Assembly (NCBI GenBank): GCA_963576735.1
Contig: OY755184.1
Location: 5,456,001-5,520,000, forward strand
Length of the DNA stretch: 64,000 nucleotides
Origin: Bedellia somnulentella
Taxonomy: Eukaryota > Arthropoda > Insecta > Lepidoptera > Bedelliidae
Reading direction: 5' to 3'
The notes under the pieces were generated by a model that was not told the origin of the DNA, did no database searches, and was given only the letters and a program-made list of their open reading frames with translations. The translations under genes and the position numbers were made by a program. Below, one piece after another: positions 40,642 through 50,882 of the stretch. Numbering within the stretch: the stretch's first letter is position 1; each line of letters opens with the position of its first letter.

Positions 40642-42324
40642 TTATTCTGAATAAAATTTCCTTTTTTTGGACTTTCTAGAGTGAGATGTATTATGAGTAC
40701 TATTTTGAATGCTCCAACAATAATCTGCCATCATATGTTCATTCCAGTACCCCTGATACCTCTCCTCCATAGTGCGAATATCCTGGTGAAAGCGCTCTCC
40801 TTGTTCCTCGCTTAGGTCACCTAGATTTTCAGGAAAATAGTCTAGATGGCTGTGAAGGTAGTGAAGCTTAATACTCATGTTGCATCCAAGCCGCTGGAAG
40901 TGTATCAGCAACTGTTCAACGTGCTGAATGTAGCCGTCAGACTTCCTATTGCCCAAAAAATTTCTCACTACCCAAACAAACTCTTCCCATGCACATTTCT
41001 CGACAGCTGTCATATAGTTGTTAAAATTTTTGTCATCTATCAACTTCCTGATTTGTGGGCCATCGAAAATACCACCTTTGATTTTCTCACTACTCAATTT
41101 TGGAAACACTTTTACAATGTATTTGAAACATTCGCCATCTTTGTTAAGACCTTTTACAAACTGTTTCATCAACCCCAGTTTTATATGCAAAGGAGGCAAT
41201 ATAATTCGGTCTCTGGATACTAGTGGAGCATTAATTACATTTTGCTTACCGGGAACCAAAGCCTCCCTGGAGGGCCAGTCTCTTTTTGTCCAGTGCTCAG
41301 CTTTAGCTCGGCTGTCCCATAAGCATAGGAAACAGGGATATTTTGTGTAGCCACTTTGTTGGCCCAGGAGAAAATTTACCATTTTCAAATCAACACATAC
41401 AACCCAGTTATGTTCCTTGTACTTGATTTTGTCGAGAACTAAAGATATTGTAGGATATTCTTCTTTAGCCTTTGTAGAATGAGCAATAGGCAAGGAACCA
41501 AGTTTGTTACCATTATGTAAAAGTACACATTTCAAACTTCGTTTTGACGAATCAATGAACAACCGCCACTGATTTGGATTATACTCTTTTAATCCCATTG
41601 CAGTCATTAGGCCCGGAATATCAGTACAAAACACAAAATTATCTTTTTTGGTAAAGAAAGGAAGTAAATCCTTTTCCCTGTTACGGTAGTACGATATCTT
41701 CGTTTCTCTGGTCAACAAATTTCTTTCTTTCAATCGGGAAGCTAAAATTTCTGACGCCGTTTTAGAGAGTCCAAGGTCCCTGATCAAGTCATTTAGATCA
41801 TCTTGATTTAGTGGTCGGGGACTACCGTAGCAATCAAAATCACTGTCGCTACCACTGCCGTCATTTTCGGTTTGTCCGCTGCACTGGTATGGATTTTCCG
41901 AAGATGTAGATGGCTGCTGTGGTGTTGATGTGTCACTAATACTCAAGACTGGTCTTATGACAGATTTTAAGTTTGGATATATCCACTTAGAGCAATTTTT
42001 ATGGTTTATTCCTATGATTTTCGTTACACAGAAATAACAGTCGTCATGATGGTTGGATGGTTCACGCCAAATCATAGGAGCTTTGTACTTAAAAGTGGGT
42101 CTTTTTTTGTTTGCCCACAGTCGTAAAGATTCAACACAACTTTTACATGCCAAACTTGGTATCCAAGGTTTAGCGTTTGACGGCAACGGGAACCCAAAGT
42201 AGTCGAAGTATGCCTTTTTCACAAAGTCCGACACATTTAAACGAAATTTTTGGAACATATATTGTCCACAAATAACACAAAAACAATCAGGATTATTTAA
42301 ACACGTCCTTCTTGAGGAAGACAT
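40642..42324 (-). CDS. 560-aa transposon protein, zinc fingers plus likely RNase-H-fold transposase
   Basis: One uninterrupted frame. Residues 14-63 hold CFCVICG and LACKSC (C16, C19, C60, C63: a treble-clef-like zinc site), then HHDDCYFC (about 92-99), an acidic Ser-rich linker (about 130-165), and a core of about 380 residues. Possible catalytic acids are D258 (RLFIDSSKRS), D312 (WVVCVDLKMV) and E510 (SEEQGERFHQD), with another CxxC at 331-334 (YPCFLC) and HSHLDYFPENLG at about 491. The basic end RKSKKRKF looks like a nuclear localisation signal. I recall many uncharacterised homologues in Hydra, aphids and beetles. The DDE reading is inference. It lies within TIRs and just inside subterminal repeats, so it is probably the element's transposase. 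Intact, unlike its neighbours, so the insertion may be young. Host domestication is an alternative, made less likely by the TIRs. Confidence 0.8.
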   Translation of the reverse strand: MSSSRRTCLNNPDCFCVICGQYMFQKFRLNVSDFVKKAYFDYFGFPLPSNAKPWIPSLACKSCVESLRLWANKKRPTFKYKAPMIWREPSNHHDDCYFCVTKIIGINHKNCSKWIYPNLKSVIRPVLSISDTSTPQQPSTSSENPYQCSGQTENDGSGSDSDFDCYGSPRPLNQDDLNDLIRDLGLSKTASEILASRLKERNLLTRETKISYYRNREKDLLPFFTKKDNFVFCTDIPGLMTAMGLKEYNPNQWRLFIDSSKRSLKCVLLHNGNKLGSLPIAHSTKAKEEYPTISLVLDKIKYKEHNWVVCVDLKMVNFLLGQQSGYTKYPCFLCLWDSRAKAEHWTKRDWPSREALVPGKQNVINAPLVSRDRIILPPLHIKLGLMKQFVKGLNKDGECFKYIVKVFPKLSSEKIKGGIFDGPQIRKLIDDKNFNNYMTAVEKCAWEEFVWVVRNFLGNRKSDGYIQHVEQLLIHFQRLGCNMSIKLHYLHSHLDYFPENLGDLSEEQGERFHQDIRTMEERYQGYWNEHMMADYCWSIQNSTHNTSHSRKSKKRKFYSE

Positions 42325-42999
42325 AATGAAATTTATAGAGGAACTACTTAAGTTACACCGCTGTTGATAGAAACTACCGACTACTTATGTAAATTCGAGA
42401 CGGTACCTGTATCTCACTAACTAGAGCTGCTGCAAAAAATCCGAGAGTAGATTTGAAATCAGCGCACCCAAATTAGTAAACAACAGTAGAAAAAATTCAT
42501 GCAACGAAAAAAAAGTTTGATTTTGATTTGATTTTGATTTTGTTTTTTTGCGAAGCATAAAGTCGTATGTTAGCTTACACTTTAAGTATTGTTTTTTTTT
42601 GGGAGGCATAAAGTTGTATCTCGAAATACAAATATAATCTAGTACAAAACTTACCGAAGCATAATATCGTAAGCGAATATACAGGGTTAGTCTGAGCATA
42701 ATTTAGTTTAAGGCAGAAATCCGTAACTATTGATACGACTTATTTTTATGATACTTCTTAAATGGCAAAAGGTCAAATTTAACGTTACAACTAAATGCTT
42801 CTCCAGAATGCGAAAATAGTTGACATACGACTTTATGCATGTTTGGTAATTTAGCAACGAGTTAAGATAGGAATATGAGAGTCAGATCGACGGAAAGAGC
42901 TGAAAAAACTGAGTTCATTGGATTAATAAACCATTTTTGACGTACTTGCACATCCGACCTAATGCTTCTGAGGTCGAGAAATATGAATAATTATCCCCG

Positions 43000-43165
43000 T
43001 TTTTACAACATTTTTCGCTGATCCTATTGGTCGCAGCGTGTCCTTCCTCAATAAATAGACTATCCAACACAAAATTAATTTTTCAATTTGATTCGGCATT
43101 TCCTGAGATCCTAGCGTTCAAACAAACAAACTCTTAAGCTTTATAATATTAGTATAGTATAGATT
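43000..43165 (-). repeat. LEP1-type Helitron end fragment
   Basis: 'cgttcaaacaaacaaactct' and 'tataatattagtatagtata' are the reverse complement of the LEP1 5' end. It abuts the right end of the 37210-42979 transposon and probably was its target. Confidence 0.6.
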
Positions 43166-43227
43166 TATATCAAATGGGAATTGTAAATTCTGTAAAAATA
43201 CGGAACAATAAACTAAGTCTATAAATA

Positions 43228-43400
43228 ACCATGATAGCTCAGTGTGAAGCATCGACGCCTCTCATGCAGGTATTATTTTATATTAACCATTAAAAAGTTG
43301 TAACTGTTTCGTGTCGACTTAGAATAACACTAACCATTTTTTTCATTAAGTGATTGTTGGGGATGTGGCGGGATCACCAAATATCTTTTTTTTCCACGGT
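43228..43400 (+). repeat. SINE-A head fragment followed by SINE-B fragment
   Basis: 'catgatagctcagtgtgaag' and 'cctctcatgcagg' (tRNA-like head), then 'cgtgtcgacttagaataaca' and 'gggatgtggcgggatcacc' (SINE-B). Both diverged. Confidence 0.5.
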
Positions 43401-43584
43401 TTATTTATTTATTTATTTAGGTACAATTACAGATCTTAAACTAAAAACATATATTAAATCTACCTAGTCTTGCCATAAATATTGTCTCTACTAAAATTGT
43501 GCCTATCTACATGAACAAGAAACAAAATGTAATGAAATCAGTATATATCAGTATATTTAGATCCTATTTTATTTATTTATAAAC

Positions 43585-44330
43585 TTTTCACTCAATATGA
43601 CCACCTTTTGCCCTCACACACCTCTTCAATCGGTCCGGCTACTCGTCGATCGCCGATTTGGGTATCGATGCCGCTGCAGCCACCAAATCGCGCTTTAACG
43701 ACTCAAAATCTTATGAGTCTTCGAGCTAGCCTTCTCCACTAAAACTGTCCACAATCGGTAATCCAATGGATTGAGGTCCGGACTTCCTGAAGGCCAATCT
43801 TCGCATGCGATAAGCTCGGGTAAATTGTCCCTTAGCCACAAGTGTGAGTTTCGTGCTTTGTGGGCCGGAGCTGAATCTTGTTGAAATATCCAATGCTTGT
43901 TTGAAAACAATGTGTGGGTGAGTAGCTTCACAATAGGCTCCAAAATATCGCTTTGGTAGTTCACCGCCTTAGTTTTTACGCCTTGTTTGCTAAAATGAAG
44001 CTCGGTTACCCCTTGGGACGACACGCCCCACCAAACCATGACTGAGGCAGGGTGATGGCCTCTTTCCACCTTGGCAACCTTCTCGGAAGCTTCTTGAGCG
44101 CTGTGTGCGTACACCCTGTCATTTTGGCGGTTGTATTTCTCCTCCACCGTAAAGATTTTCTCATCAGTAAAGAGAATTGTTCGATACCCGCCCCTAGCGT
44201 GCTTTTGGAACAGCTTCTTCGCTCTGGGTGCCCTTATATAGCGTAGAGCTGCTGTCAAGCGATGCCCGGTGCTTCTTCGGTAAGCGGCAAGTTTTAGGTC
44301 TGCTTTAATGATGCGGGACATGGTCCCATG
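43585..44330 (-). pseudogene. mariner transposase, C-terminal (catalytic) half
   Basis: Minus-strand frame TMSRIIKADLKLAAYRRSTG, TILFTDEKIFTVEE (first D), ASVMVWWGVSSQG, WIFQQDSAPAHKA (second D), WPSGSPDLNPLDYRLW (third D). The second-to-third spacing is 37 residues: DD37D, the maT group of mariner-like elements known from Lepidoptera and other insects. A frameshift near 43715 moves the end (SLKRDLVAAAASIPKSAIDE) out of frame, and a stop follows. All three catalytic aspartates remain, but the gene is dead. Confidence 0.88.
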
Positions 44331-44344
44331 GTGCGTTAGGTATA

Positions 44345-45418
44345 TTTTGTGACCTCACAAAAGCTTTTGATTGTGTAAAAAAGGAAATAGCGTTGACTAA
44401 ACTTAAATATTACGGTTTTGACGAGCAAGCACTGAAATTAATGGCATCATATCTTGATAAAAGAACTTTAAAGGTAGACATTAATGGAACCACGTCGAAA
44501 GGATCGGAAATAGAGATGGGCGTTCCTCAAGGTTCTATACTTGGCCCATTACTGTTTCTGATTTATATTAATGATTTACCATTTATGGTACAAAAGTATT
44601 CTGAGATAGTTATGTTTGCAGATGACACATCTTTAATATTTAATGTAGCGAGATCCTCTACATCTCTTGACGACGTAAATAAAGCTATCTCACTGGTATT
44701 GCATTGTTTTACTGTAAATAACCTGGTTCTGAATGCAAAAAAAACTAAATGTATTAAATTTACTTTACCGAATGTTAGGCAAGTTGACGCCAATATTGTT
44801 ATTGACAGTGAAAAAGTAGAATTAGTGAAAGAGTCAAAATTCCTAGGGATAATAATCGATTCTAAGTTGCAATGGGGACCCCATATACTAACACTTTCTA
44901 AAAGGCTGAGCTCAGCAGCGTATGCCGTGCGTAAGATTAGAGAAATAGCAGACATAGAAACAGCTCGCATTGTTTATTTCAGTTATTTTCATAGTATTAT
45001 GTCGTACGGTATTTTATTATGGGGTAAAGCGGCTGATGTTCATAAAGTTTTTGTCTTACAAAAGCGAGCTATCCGATCTATTTACATGTTAAGGTCGAGG
45101 TATTCGTTGCGCGAAAAATTTGAAGATATTGGCATTTTAACTGTCCCTTGCCAATACATATTTGAGAATTTAATGTATGCCAAAAAGAATATAGGCCAAT
45201 TTAGTAAAGTTAGTGATAGGCATACTGTTAACACTCGGAATAAAGAGAAACTTAACGTACCGAAGTGGAGACTTAATAAAGTATGTTCAATAAACTCCCT
45301 TCTGACATATTGGAATTGCCTGTGGCATCTTTTAAAAAGGCAATTAAAGCCATGCTTTTAAAGAAATCTTACTACAGTGTTCAAGATTTTTTAAACGACA
45401 AGGACCCAACGCGCACAT
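44345..45418 (+). pseudogene. LINE reverse transcriptase, palm to C-terminus
   Basis: Open from 44345 to 45361: LTKAFDCVKKEIALTKLKYY, EMGVPQGSILGPLLFLIYIN, VMFADDTSLIFN (catalytic FADD), KFLGIIIDSKLQWG and SYGILLWGKAADVHKVFVLQ. Near 45285 the frame shifts; the natural end FNKLPSDILELPVASFKKAI and KSYYSVQDFLNDKD lies in another frame, with stop TGA near 45418. The first half of the domain and the endonuclease are missing. Confidence 0.85.
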
Positions 45419-45778
45419 GACCATGTCCGTAAAGCTATAAATCTTCCCTCGTTATTCCTAGGAATAATTGTCTGGTGAGGATTTTTCTTCTCACGTTATG
45501 TGATTGGTTTTTGTGATGGACAATTTATTTTAATTATGTCAAACTAGCGTTTGGTTTGGTCGCATAGAAAATCTTTTGTAAAGTAAAAACATGTTAATAA
45601 ACTGAAATTGTACAAACCATATTTTGAAAAAATGAAAAAATGTGAATGTAAAGAGTTTCTTTGTGGCTTCTTCTCTTTACGAACACCTTCCGAAGCAACG
45701 GATTAACGATTAATTTAAAACTTTGACGTTCAAAAAATTTTAGTATTTAACTTTATTTTGAAAAATAAACTTTATGAC
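44345..45778 (+). mobile_element. Jockey/CR1-like LINE, 5'-truncated, inserted in the mariner
   Basis: Begins inside the reverse transcriptase (IFCDLTKAFDCVKKE). The ~360-bp 3' UTR ends in a T-run before 'gtcctaggtgg'. The edges resemble an imperfect duplication of the mariner sequence: GTCCCATGGTG at the left, GTCCTAGGTGG at the right. It differs clearly from the LINE at 3840. Confidence 0.8.
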
Positions 45779-46068
45779 TTTTTTTTTTGTCCTAGGTGGT
45801 ATTTTCATCTCCCAAGACAAGATTTTCTGCTTGCGGAGGGGATTACTCCGGATTCGTTCCGCAACAGCTTTGATCGCAGCTGGAGTCCTGGAATCGTCCG
45901 CTCCTGGGTCTATCATCGATAGAGGACATCTCGCTGAATCGATTGATAGTTCGGTACACAAATTTCTTCGTGATTCCGAGCGACTACAGGAGGTTGAATG
46001 TTTCAACTGGAGATTTGTTGCACTTGTGTAGGGCTATGACAGCGATACGGTTTTCTTTCAGACCCCAC
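45770..46068 (-). pseudogene. mariner transposase, N-terminal half
   Basis: The minus strand gives KENRIAVIALHKCNKSPVET, then in a shifted frame KFVYRTINRFSE and, again shifted, SRTPAAIKAVAERIRSNPLR and KQKILSWEMKIPPRT. These are the two helix-turn-helix modules and the linker of a mariner transposase. At least two frame breaks. The plus-strand frame at 45774 is its shadow. Confidence 0.75.
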
Positions 46069-46379
46069 TCCATAGCTTCAGATTGGGTTGAGGATATAAA
46101 GTGAGGTTTTTCTAGAAAGTCAAAGCCTTTTTATATCGTACAAAAACAAAAAAGCATCAAATGACATTTAGTTTGCGAAATTTCCAAATTAAAATGCGAG
46201 GGACAGTATTTATGGCCAGACTAGGTAATTACAATTACAACATGAACATTCCTAGTCTAAGTTCCAGTTACAAATGCACACAACATTAACTTGTAATATA
46301 TGCACGACAAAAAAGAGAGAACATTACAGATCGAATATAGTTATACATTTTTTTTTGTTATTTTTTTGTTTTTTTTTTA

Positions 46380-46690
46380 TTAGAATTAGCTTAAACTAAC
46401 TAAGATTATACATTAACTTAAGATTAGACTATCTACAAAAGAGGAGAGATAAAAAGATAATTCCTATAATTAAATATTATTTTGTTGATTGTTAACATAA
46501 AGTTTAAAAGAACTCAGTGAGCATCCAAAGATATCAACATCGTAACATATATTATTATAAGATTGGCACATTCTGCGTGGTGGGTGATTAAGAGCAATAT
46601 TATTTTTTAGGATTGATAAGGTAAACAATTGCTGAATTCGCACTGCTCGAGAGGGAACCCTGAATTCTAATTGCTCCAACAGTTTCTTTA
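46380..46690 (-). pseudogene. LINE C-terminal fragment
   Basis: The minus-strand frame from 46679 reads EQLEFRVPSRAVRIQQLF, NNIALNHPPRRMCQSYNNIC and DVDIFGCSLSSFKLYV. This matches the ending style of Jockey/CR1 proteins (R-x-R...F; RMC..YN; D-x-F; F). A T-rich tail (A-rich on the coding strand) lies at 46340-46380. A SINE-B scrap follows at 46690-46760. Confidence 0.55.
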
Positions 46691-46760
46691 CTCAACTTGC
46701 AAAAGTGCCTGACAAATTTCTAAATCTGATACTCTGGTTACCCTGGATATAGGACTTTAT

Positions 46761-47198
46761 TGTCAAATAATGTAGGGTTGACAATTTGTTGTCCGTATTA
46801 TGCTTACCGCTGAATATCTCGAGGGGGTAATTCATTACTTACTAAGCTCAGAGAGTTTAGAGTTTTAGAAATAGTTTCAAAATTTCTTAAGACATAATTA
46901 TCAAATTTTAATTTTGGTTTTATTGATACGTAAGCATATATTTTTGTTTGATATTGATGGCCTATCATGGGATGGATAAGCGGACGGCCCAAAAACTTTT
47001 TTAGTTTTCTTTCGCGCTACTTATATTAATTTATTCAACTTAATTATAGTATTGGAATGGTAAAATTTTACCTTCGCAGTGTTAGTAGAAGGCAGTGCTG
47101 AACGACTAATCGAGTTCAGTTTACTTGTAAAAATTTACATTTTTAATATTTGTTTCTTTTGAATCTAAGTTTTGAGAGCATTTACTAGTGCAACAACC
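46761..47198. other. unassigned stretch
   Basis: AT-rich. The short open frames have no recognisable product. Nothing supported. Confidence 0.35.
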
Positions 47199-47545
47199 AA
47201 GACAGCTCAGTGGTGAGAGCAGTGCTTATCATGCAGAGAGGCGTCGTCGGTTCAATCCCGGAGTGGCGCCTACACCAATTTGTCTTTTCTAAAGTTATAT
47301 GTGTGGATTACTTTTCATGGATGTAAAATGTGAGGAAAACATAAAAAAAAGATAAGATAAGAAAAACATTTATTCATTGCTACACAGTTAACAATATAAC
47401 TAAAAACATTAAAAACGAAACTAAATAAAAACTAAACAAAAAAAACTTAGTGTGTTCGTCAATATATTCGTCACGCGATGTTCAGAAGTATAGTGCCTCT
47501 GCCGACTCATTCGGGTATATTCGGCGTGAACGTTGGAATTCAGTT
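47199..47545 (+). repeat. SINE-A copy with a foreign middle part
   Basis: Head 'agacagctcagtggtgagag' and 'gtcggttcaatcccgg', body to 'atgtgaggaaaacat' (47342). About 120 unrelated, A-rich bases follow, then the 3' end 'cacgcgatgttcagaagtat' and 'cggcgtgaacg'. Confidence 0.7.
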
Positions 47546-48631
47546 AAGTTTGGGTTTATTTTGGTGTAACGTGATTTTGATGAATTAGAATTATCCATGA
47601 CATCAGAACACCTGTTAAGTTATTTCTTACGCCACAGTCAATCCAATGTTTTTAGACCATGCCTACTCGCACATTTCATAGGCAGCTAAATGTTTTTTAT
47701 GTGATATTTTAATTAATTGACTATGCTCAAGGGACCTTAAGTACTTCCCGTTTTGTTTGAGTTTTTATGGGGTATTTATTTTACTATCAGTGGCTTAAAC
47801 CACTAGAACACCCTAAAGATAGAAAAACCCAATGAAAGGAAACCCTTCCACAACACCCCAACTAGGAGGTTGGCCTTTGACGTGGGGTTTCCGTTTTCAA
47901 ACGTTCACCTCTTTATTCGAAATGTTGTATAAGCCAGCCTGCGTGGTAATAAGTGTGTATTTCGCACTCCGCACGTACATGTACAATGTAGGATATCTAC
48001 ATTAGGTCACAGATTTAGGTAGGGTTAATTGATTTTTGTATGTATACACTTTAAAACGTTAGGTTAGGTTAGGTTAGTTAGCAAAATAGTGCTTAGATGG
48101 AAAGAACCAGAGCTAGCAGGGTAAATTTGATTTTGTTTGACTGGCACCGACTCACAAATTAAATTAAGATAATTTTAAGAGTTAGGTAGGTTGAACTGAC
48201 GCGTGTGGAATAAAGAAATTGCTAAGGTGTTAATCACAGTACTCATATTTAATTAAAAAGACTTATTTCTTAATTTTTAGTACTTGATTAGTTATTTTCC
48301 ATGTAAATCATAATTCGGATTACTTTTTTCGGATTTTTATTTTGTTTTTGTTTTTTCAACTATGAAGTCGATTTCTTTTTGTTAAAAATTTATTTATTTT
48401 ACGAGTTGTAGAGATTGGGAGACCTGGCAAGGATGCCACTCGCATGAGGAAACGACGGTTAGTGTATTATTCGTCGTATTTGCGGTATTTCTTTTATTGT
48501 ACGAATTGAAGATTTTGGCATATTGCTCAGTTCAGTATTCAATAGGCTCAACCATATGCTACTGCACATTGTTCTTGAAATACCTCGAAAGGCGATGGTC
48601 TCGATTTTACATCTTGACTCAAAAAACACTC
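47546..48631. other. unassigned stretch
   Basis: Contains about three and a half TTAGG units near 48058-48078, too few to be called telomeric. No gene or repeat family recognised. Confidence 0.35.
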
Positions 48632-49132
48632 AAACGTTCACGCCGAATATCCCCGAAGCAGTTGGCAGAGGTACTAACATTTCTGAACATCACGTGACAT
48701 TGTCAGCTGGTGTTCAGAGTACCCACGTTTTGCTTGGACACGTTTTGCTTGTTTGCACTCACGTATAAGAGGGCAGGCTTATCGCCGTTTTGTACAAATA
48801 CACTGTCGCATGAATAACGACTGATTTCTGAATTGAGTATTCCAGCTGAGAACAACTTAAGTATTATTGTGTCGCTTTGAAATCTTAACAACTGAATGTG
48901 ACAAAACGATACTTAAGTCGTTCTCAGCTTGAATTAATTCAGGAATCGGGCGTAAGTACAACTTAACCATGTGGGTTTCCTCACGATGTGTTTCCTCACC
49001 ATTAACAACCCTGATAAATTAAAAACACAGATGTCTTTAGTACAAATTGGTGTAGGCCCGACCCGGAATTTGAACCATAGTAGTCTGCACGACAACATGT
49101 GTTCTACCCACAGAGCTATCACAGTTATCATC
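48632..49132 (-). repeat. SINE-A copy, split by a small TA-MITE
   Basis: Begins 'cgttcacgccgaatatcccc' (3' end of the family) and ends in the tRNA-like head 'gagctatcac' near 49120. It is interrupted at 48817-48952. The block 'ggacacgttttgcttg' is locally duplicated near 48735. Confidence 0.8.
48817..48952. mobile_element. 136-bp fold-back MITE, TA target duplication
   Basis: The two halves are inverted copies: 'gatttctgaattgagtattc' with 'agctgagaacaacttaagta', and the reverse complement on the right. TA flanks it on both sides, and removing the unit restores the SINE-A words 'gcatga..taagtacaact'. TA duplication suggests a Tc1/mariner-driven element. Confidence 0.75.
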
Positions 49133-49299
49133 CTGAAACTTGATTGAAGACGTATTCATAAGATAGAGGCCAAAGTTCTTTCTCATATTGACTATCCTTC
49201 TTCCTCATCATCAGACTCTAAGTGAGAGTCATAACCCACCAAAGTGTAATATGCACATCAATATAAATGAATTAAGCTCAAACGTCAACAAGTCACCTT

Positions 49300-49790
49300 T
49301 GTGAGTTTCGACAGTTCCCCTCGATTTCCTGGGATATCGTCATCAGATCCTGGTCTCATGGTACTTTCTCGGTAATAATAACATAACAAAAGAAATATTT
49401 AGTGAACCTGTACTTTTCTTCATAAAAGTCACGAAGAGTATATATATCCATACATTAATGTTGAAAGAACCATTTCTTAACTCCTAGAAATTGAAGACCA
49501 ACACCTTCCATCATCAGCTCAGCAGCTTAACATTATGATTTCCAGAAGCAAATGCCAATATAACTTCAGAAAATATGTAAAACGCGATACATATGCCTAT
49601 AAAATTTGAAGGTTCCCCTCGATTTCTCCAGGATCCCATCATCTGACCCTGATATCCTCATCATGGTACCATTCCGGGAGTACCTTCTTTCGAATTAAAA
49701 ATAATAATCAAAATCGGTTTATAAATGGAGGAGTAATCGGCGAACAAACATAAAAAAAATACGGTCGAATTGAAAATACTCCTTTCGGAT
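49300..49790 (+). repeat. dispersed repeat with two 'gttcccctcgatttc' blocks
   Basis: 'agttcccctcgatttcctgg' with 'tcatcagatcctgg' at 49312-49350, and 'ggttcccctcgatttctcca' with 'tcatctgaccctg' at 49611-49650, ending 'aatcggcgaacaaacataaa'. I recall this as a common lepidopteran repeat, often part of Helitrons. The class is not established here. Confidence 0.5.
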
Positions 49791-49930
49791 CGTTAACGCG
49801 TTTTTGACTATCCATACGAACCTCCTTTTTTAGCTTCAGAGAGCAACCGCGGTATCCAACGATTACATGTACATTAACACCCGCGAATTAATGCCTAGGC
49901 TATATGTTCTTGACATTCTTCTATGCAATT

Positions 49931-50405
49931 CGGTATGCAAAGTTTTTTTTGGTATTTGTTAAATATTTTTATTCGATAGTAAACACGAAAATAAAAGACT
50001 AATTTGAATATTTTCCAATCAAAATGAGTAATTGTAAAGTTATGATTTTTTAAAGATTGTTCAACTTTTGTACTTTATGACGTCATCGATTGATAAAATA
50101 ACATAGCGACATGCAAATGAAGCGAAATGTTGCTGATTGCAAAACATAATACGAATTTGTGATGTCAAATGAAATTATTACGATATTATACTAAACAAAC
50201 CTATGATTTTAGATATTTTATTCATAAACTGCAAAACCGTATGTCTTTGAAACAACATTGAAGGTCAAACACTGTTACAGTTTTTTGATAAAATAACAGT
50301 CATGTTAGCTTCAATTGATATGATTTCAAAAAAATATTGTTTATGACCATAATATCTCGAAATGGTTTTGTAATCAGCATCACTTTAGTAAAACTTTGCA
50401 TACCG
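49931..50405 (-). mobile_element. AATT-MITE copy 3 (475 bp)
   Basis: CGGTATGCAAAG...CTTTGCATACCG, inverted relative to copies 1 and 2. Flanks AATT on the left and AATC on the right, so the duplication has one mutation. Confidence 0.9.
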
Positions 50406-50633
50406 AATCGGCGACCGCTTCCATGGTCAACCATCATCGTCTATGAATCACTTTTAAGCCGTGGGCTTTATGGCATCCATGAGACAAAATAAGGTTTGTG
50501 CTATACTGAGCCGACACTCTACAGTACTACTCTATACAGCAATTAATATTGAAAAGATTCTAGAATGTTCTAAAGTATTTATCATTGTTTCTCGAAATAT
50601 TAATTTAATTTCATAATCACACGTCATAGCTGT

Positions 50634-50882
50634 GTAGTGTCGGCTAAGAATAGCACTACCCCATTTCTACCCGTGGGTGATCGTAAGTGACGACTAAGGG
50701 TATATAGGCTTTCTTAGTGACTTTTGGGCGATGTGGTTGGAGACCCGGCACCAACAACTATTTATTATTCCCATCTTTACCTCACTCAACTTCCAAAAGA
50801 AGCAGAGGAATTTCTCATTCCAAAGCTCTGGGTACCCTGTTTAGGGATTTATAGCCGTGAGTTTATGTATTTATGTAAGTAC
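50634..50882 (+). repeat. SINE-B copy, full-length
   Basis: 'gtgtagtgtcggctaagaat' to 'tagccgtgagtttatgtatt'. A reversed 5' fragment (50440-50530) lies just before it. Confidence 0.85.

Larger units (their letters stand above)
37210..42979 (-). mobile_element. 5.8-kb two-gene TIR DNA transposon, superfamily unassigned
   Basis: The ends are inverted: TCTCGACCTCAGAAGCAT, then (A/T)AGGTCG(C/G)ATGTGC, a TIR of about 32 bp with two differences. Relatives of its inner part (GCATAA-GTCGTAT type) recur in from both ends. Two minus-strand genes lie inside, at 42324-40642 and 38777-38342. Younger repeats are nested at 38790-39022 and 39385-39908, so the original element was roughly 5 kb. No clear target duplication: flanks are 'cttcaaa' and 'aatatga'. 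The right flank is an old Helitron piece. It could be a new arrangement of a known transposon group; see findings. Confidence 0.75.
43570..46075 (-). mobile_element. maT-type mariner, split by a LINE
   Basis: The two halves of one transposase gene lie in the same direction on either side of the LINE at 44345-45778. The N-terminal half ends ..MKIPPRT at 45770 and the C-terminal half begins TMSRIIKADLKL at 44325. The outer TIRs could not be fixed. Confidence 0.8.

Noticed and set aside
40846..41350. Plus-strand frames of 125 and 110 codons
   Set aside because: Shadows of the 560-aa minus-strand gene.
47199..47275. Possible tRNA gene
   Set aside because: A and B boxes are present, but the sequence continues into the SINE-A body and no paired acceptor stem is seen, so it is a SINE head. 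The same applies to 33440-33512, 27965-28048, 12691-12777 and 38890-38930.
48058..48078. TTAGG repeats, the insect telomere unit
   Set aside because: Only about three and a half units in ordinary sequence; chance or a small scar, not an interstitial telomere array.
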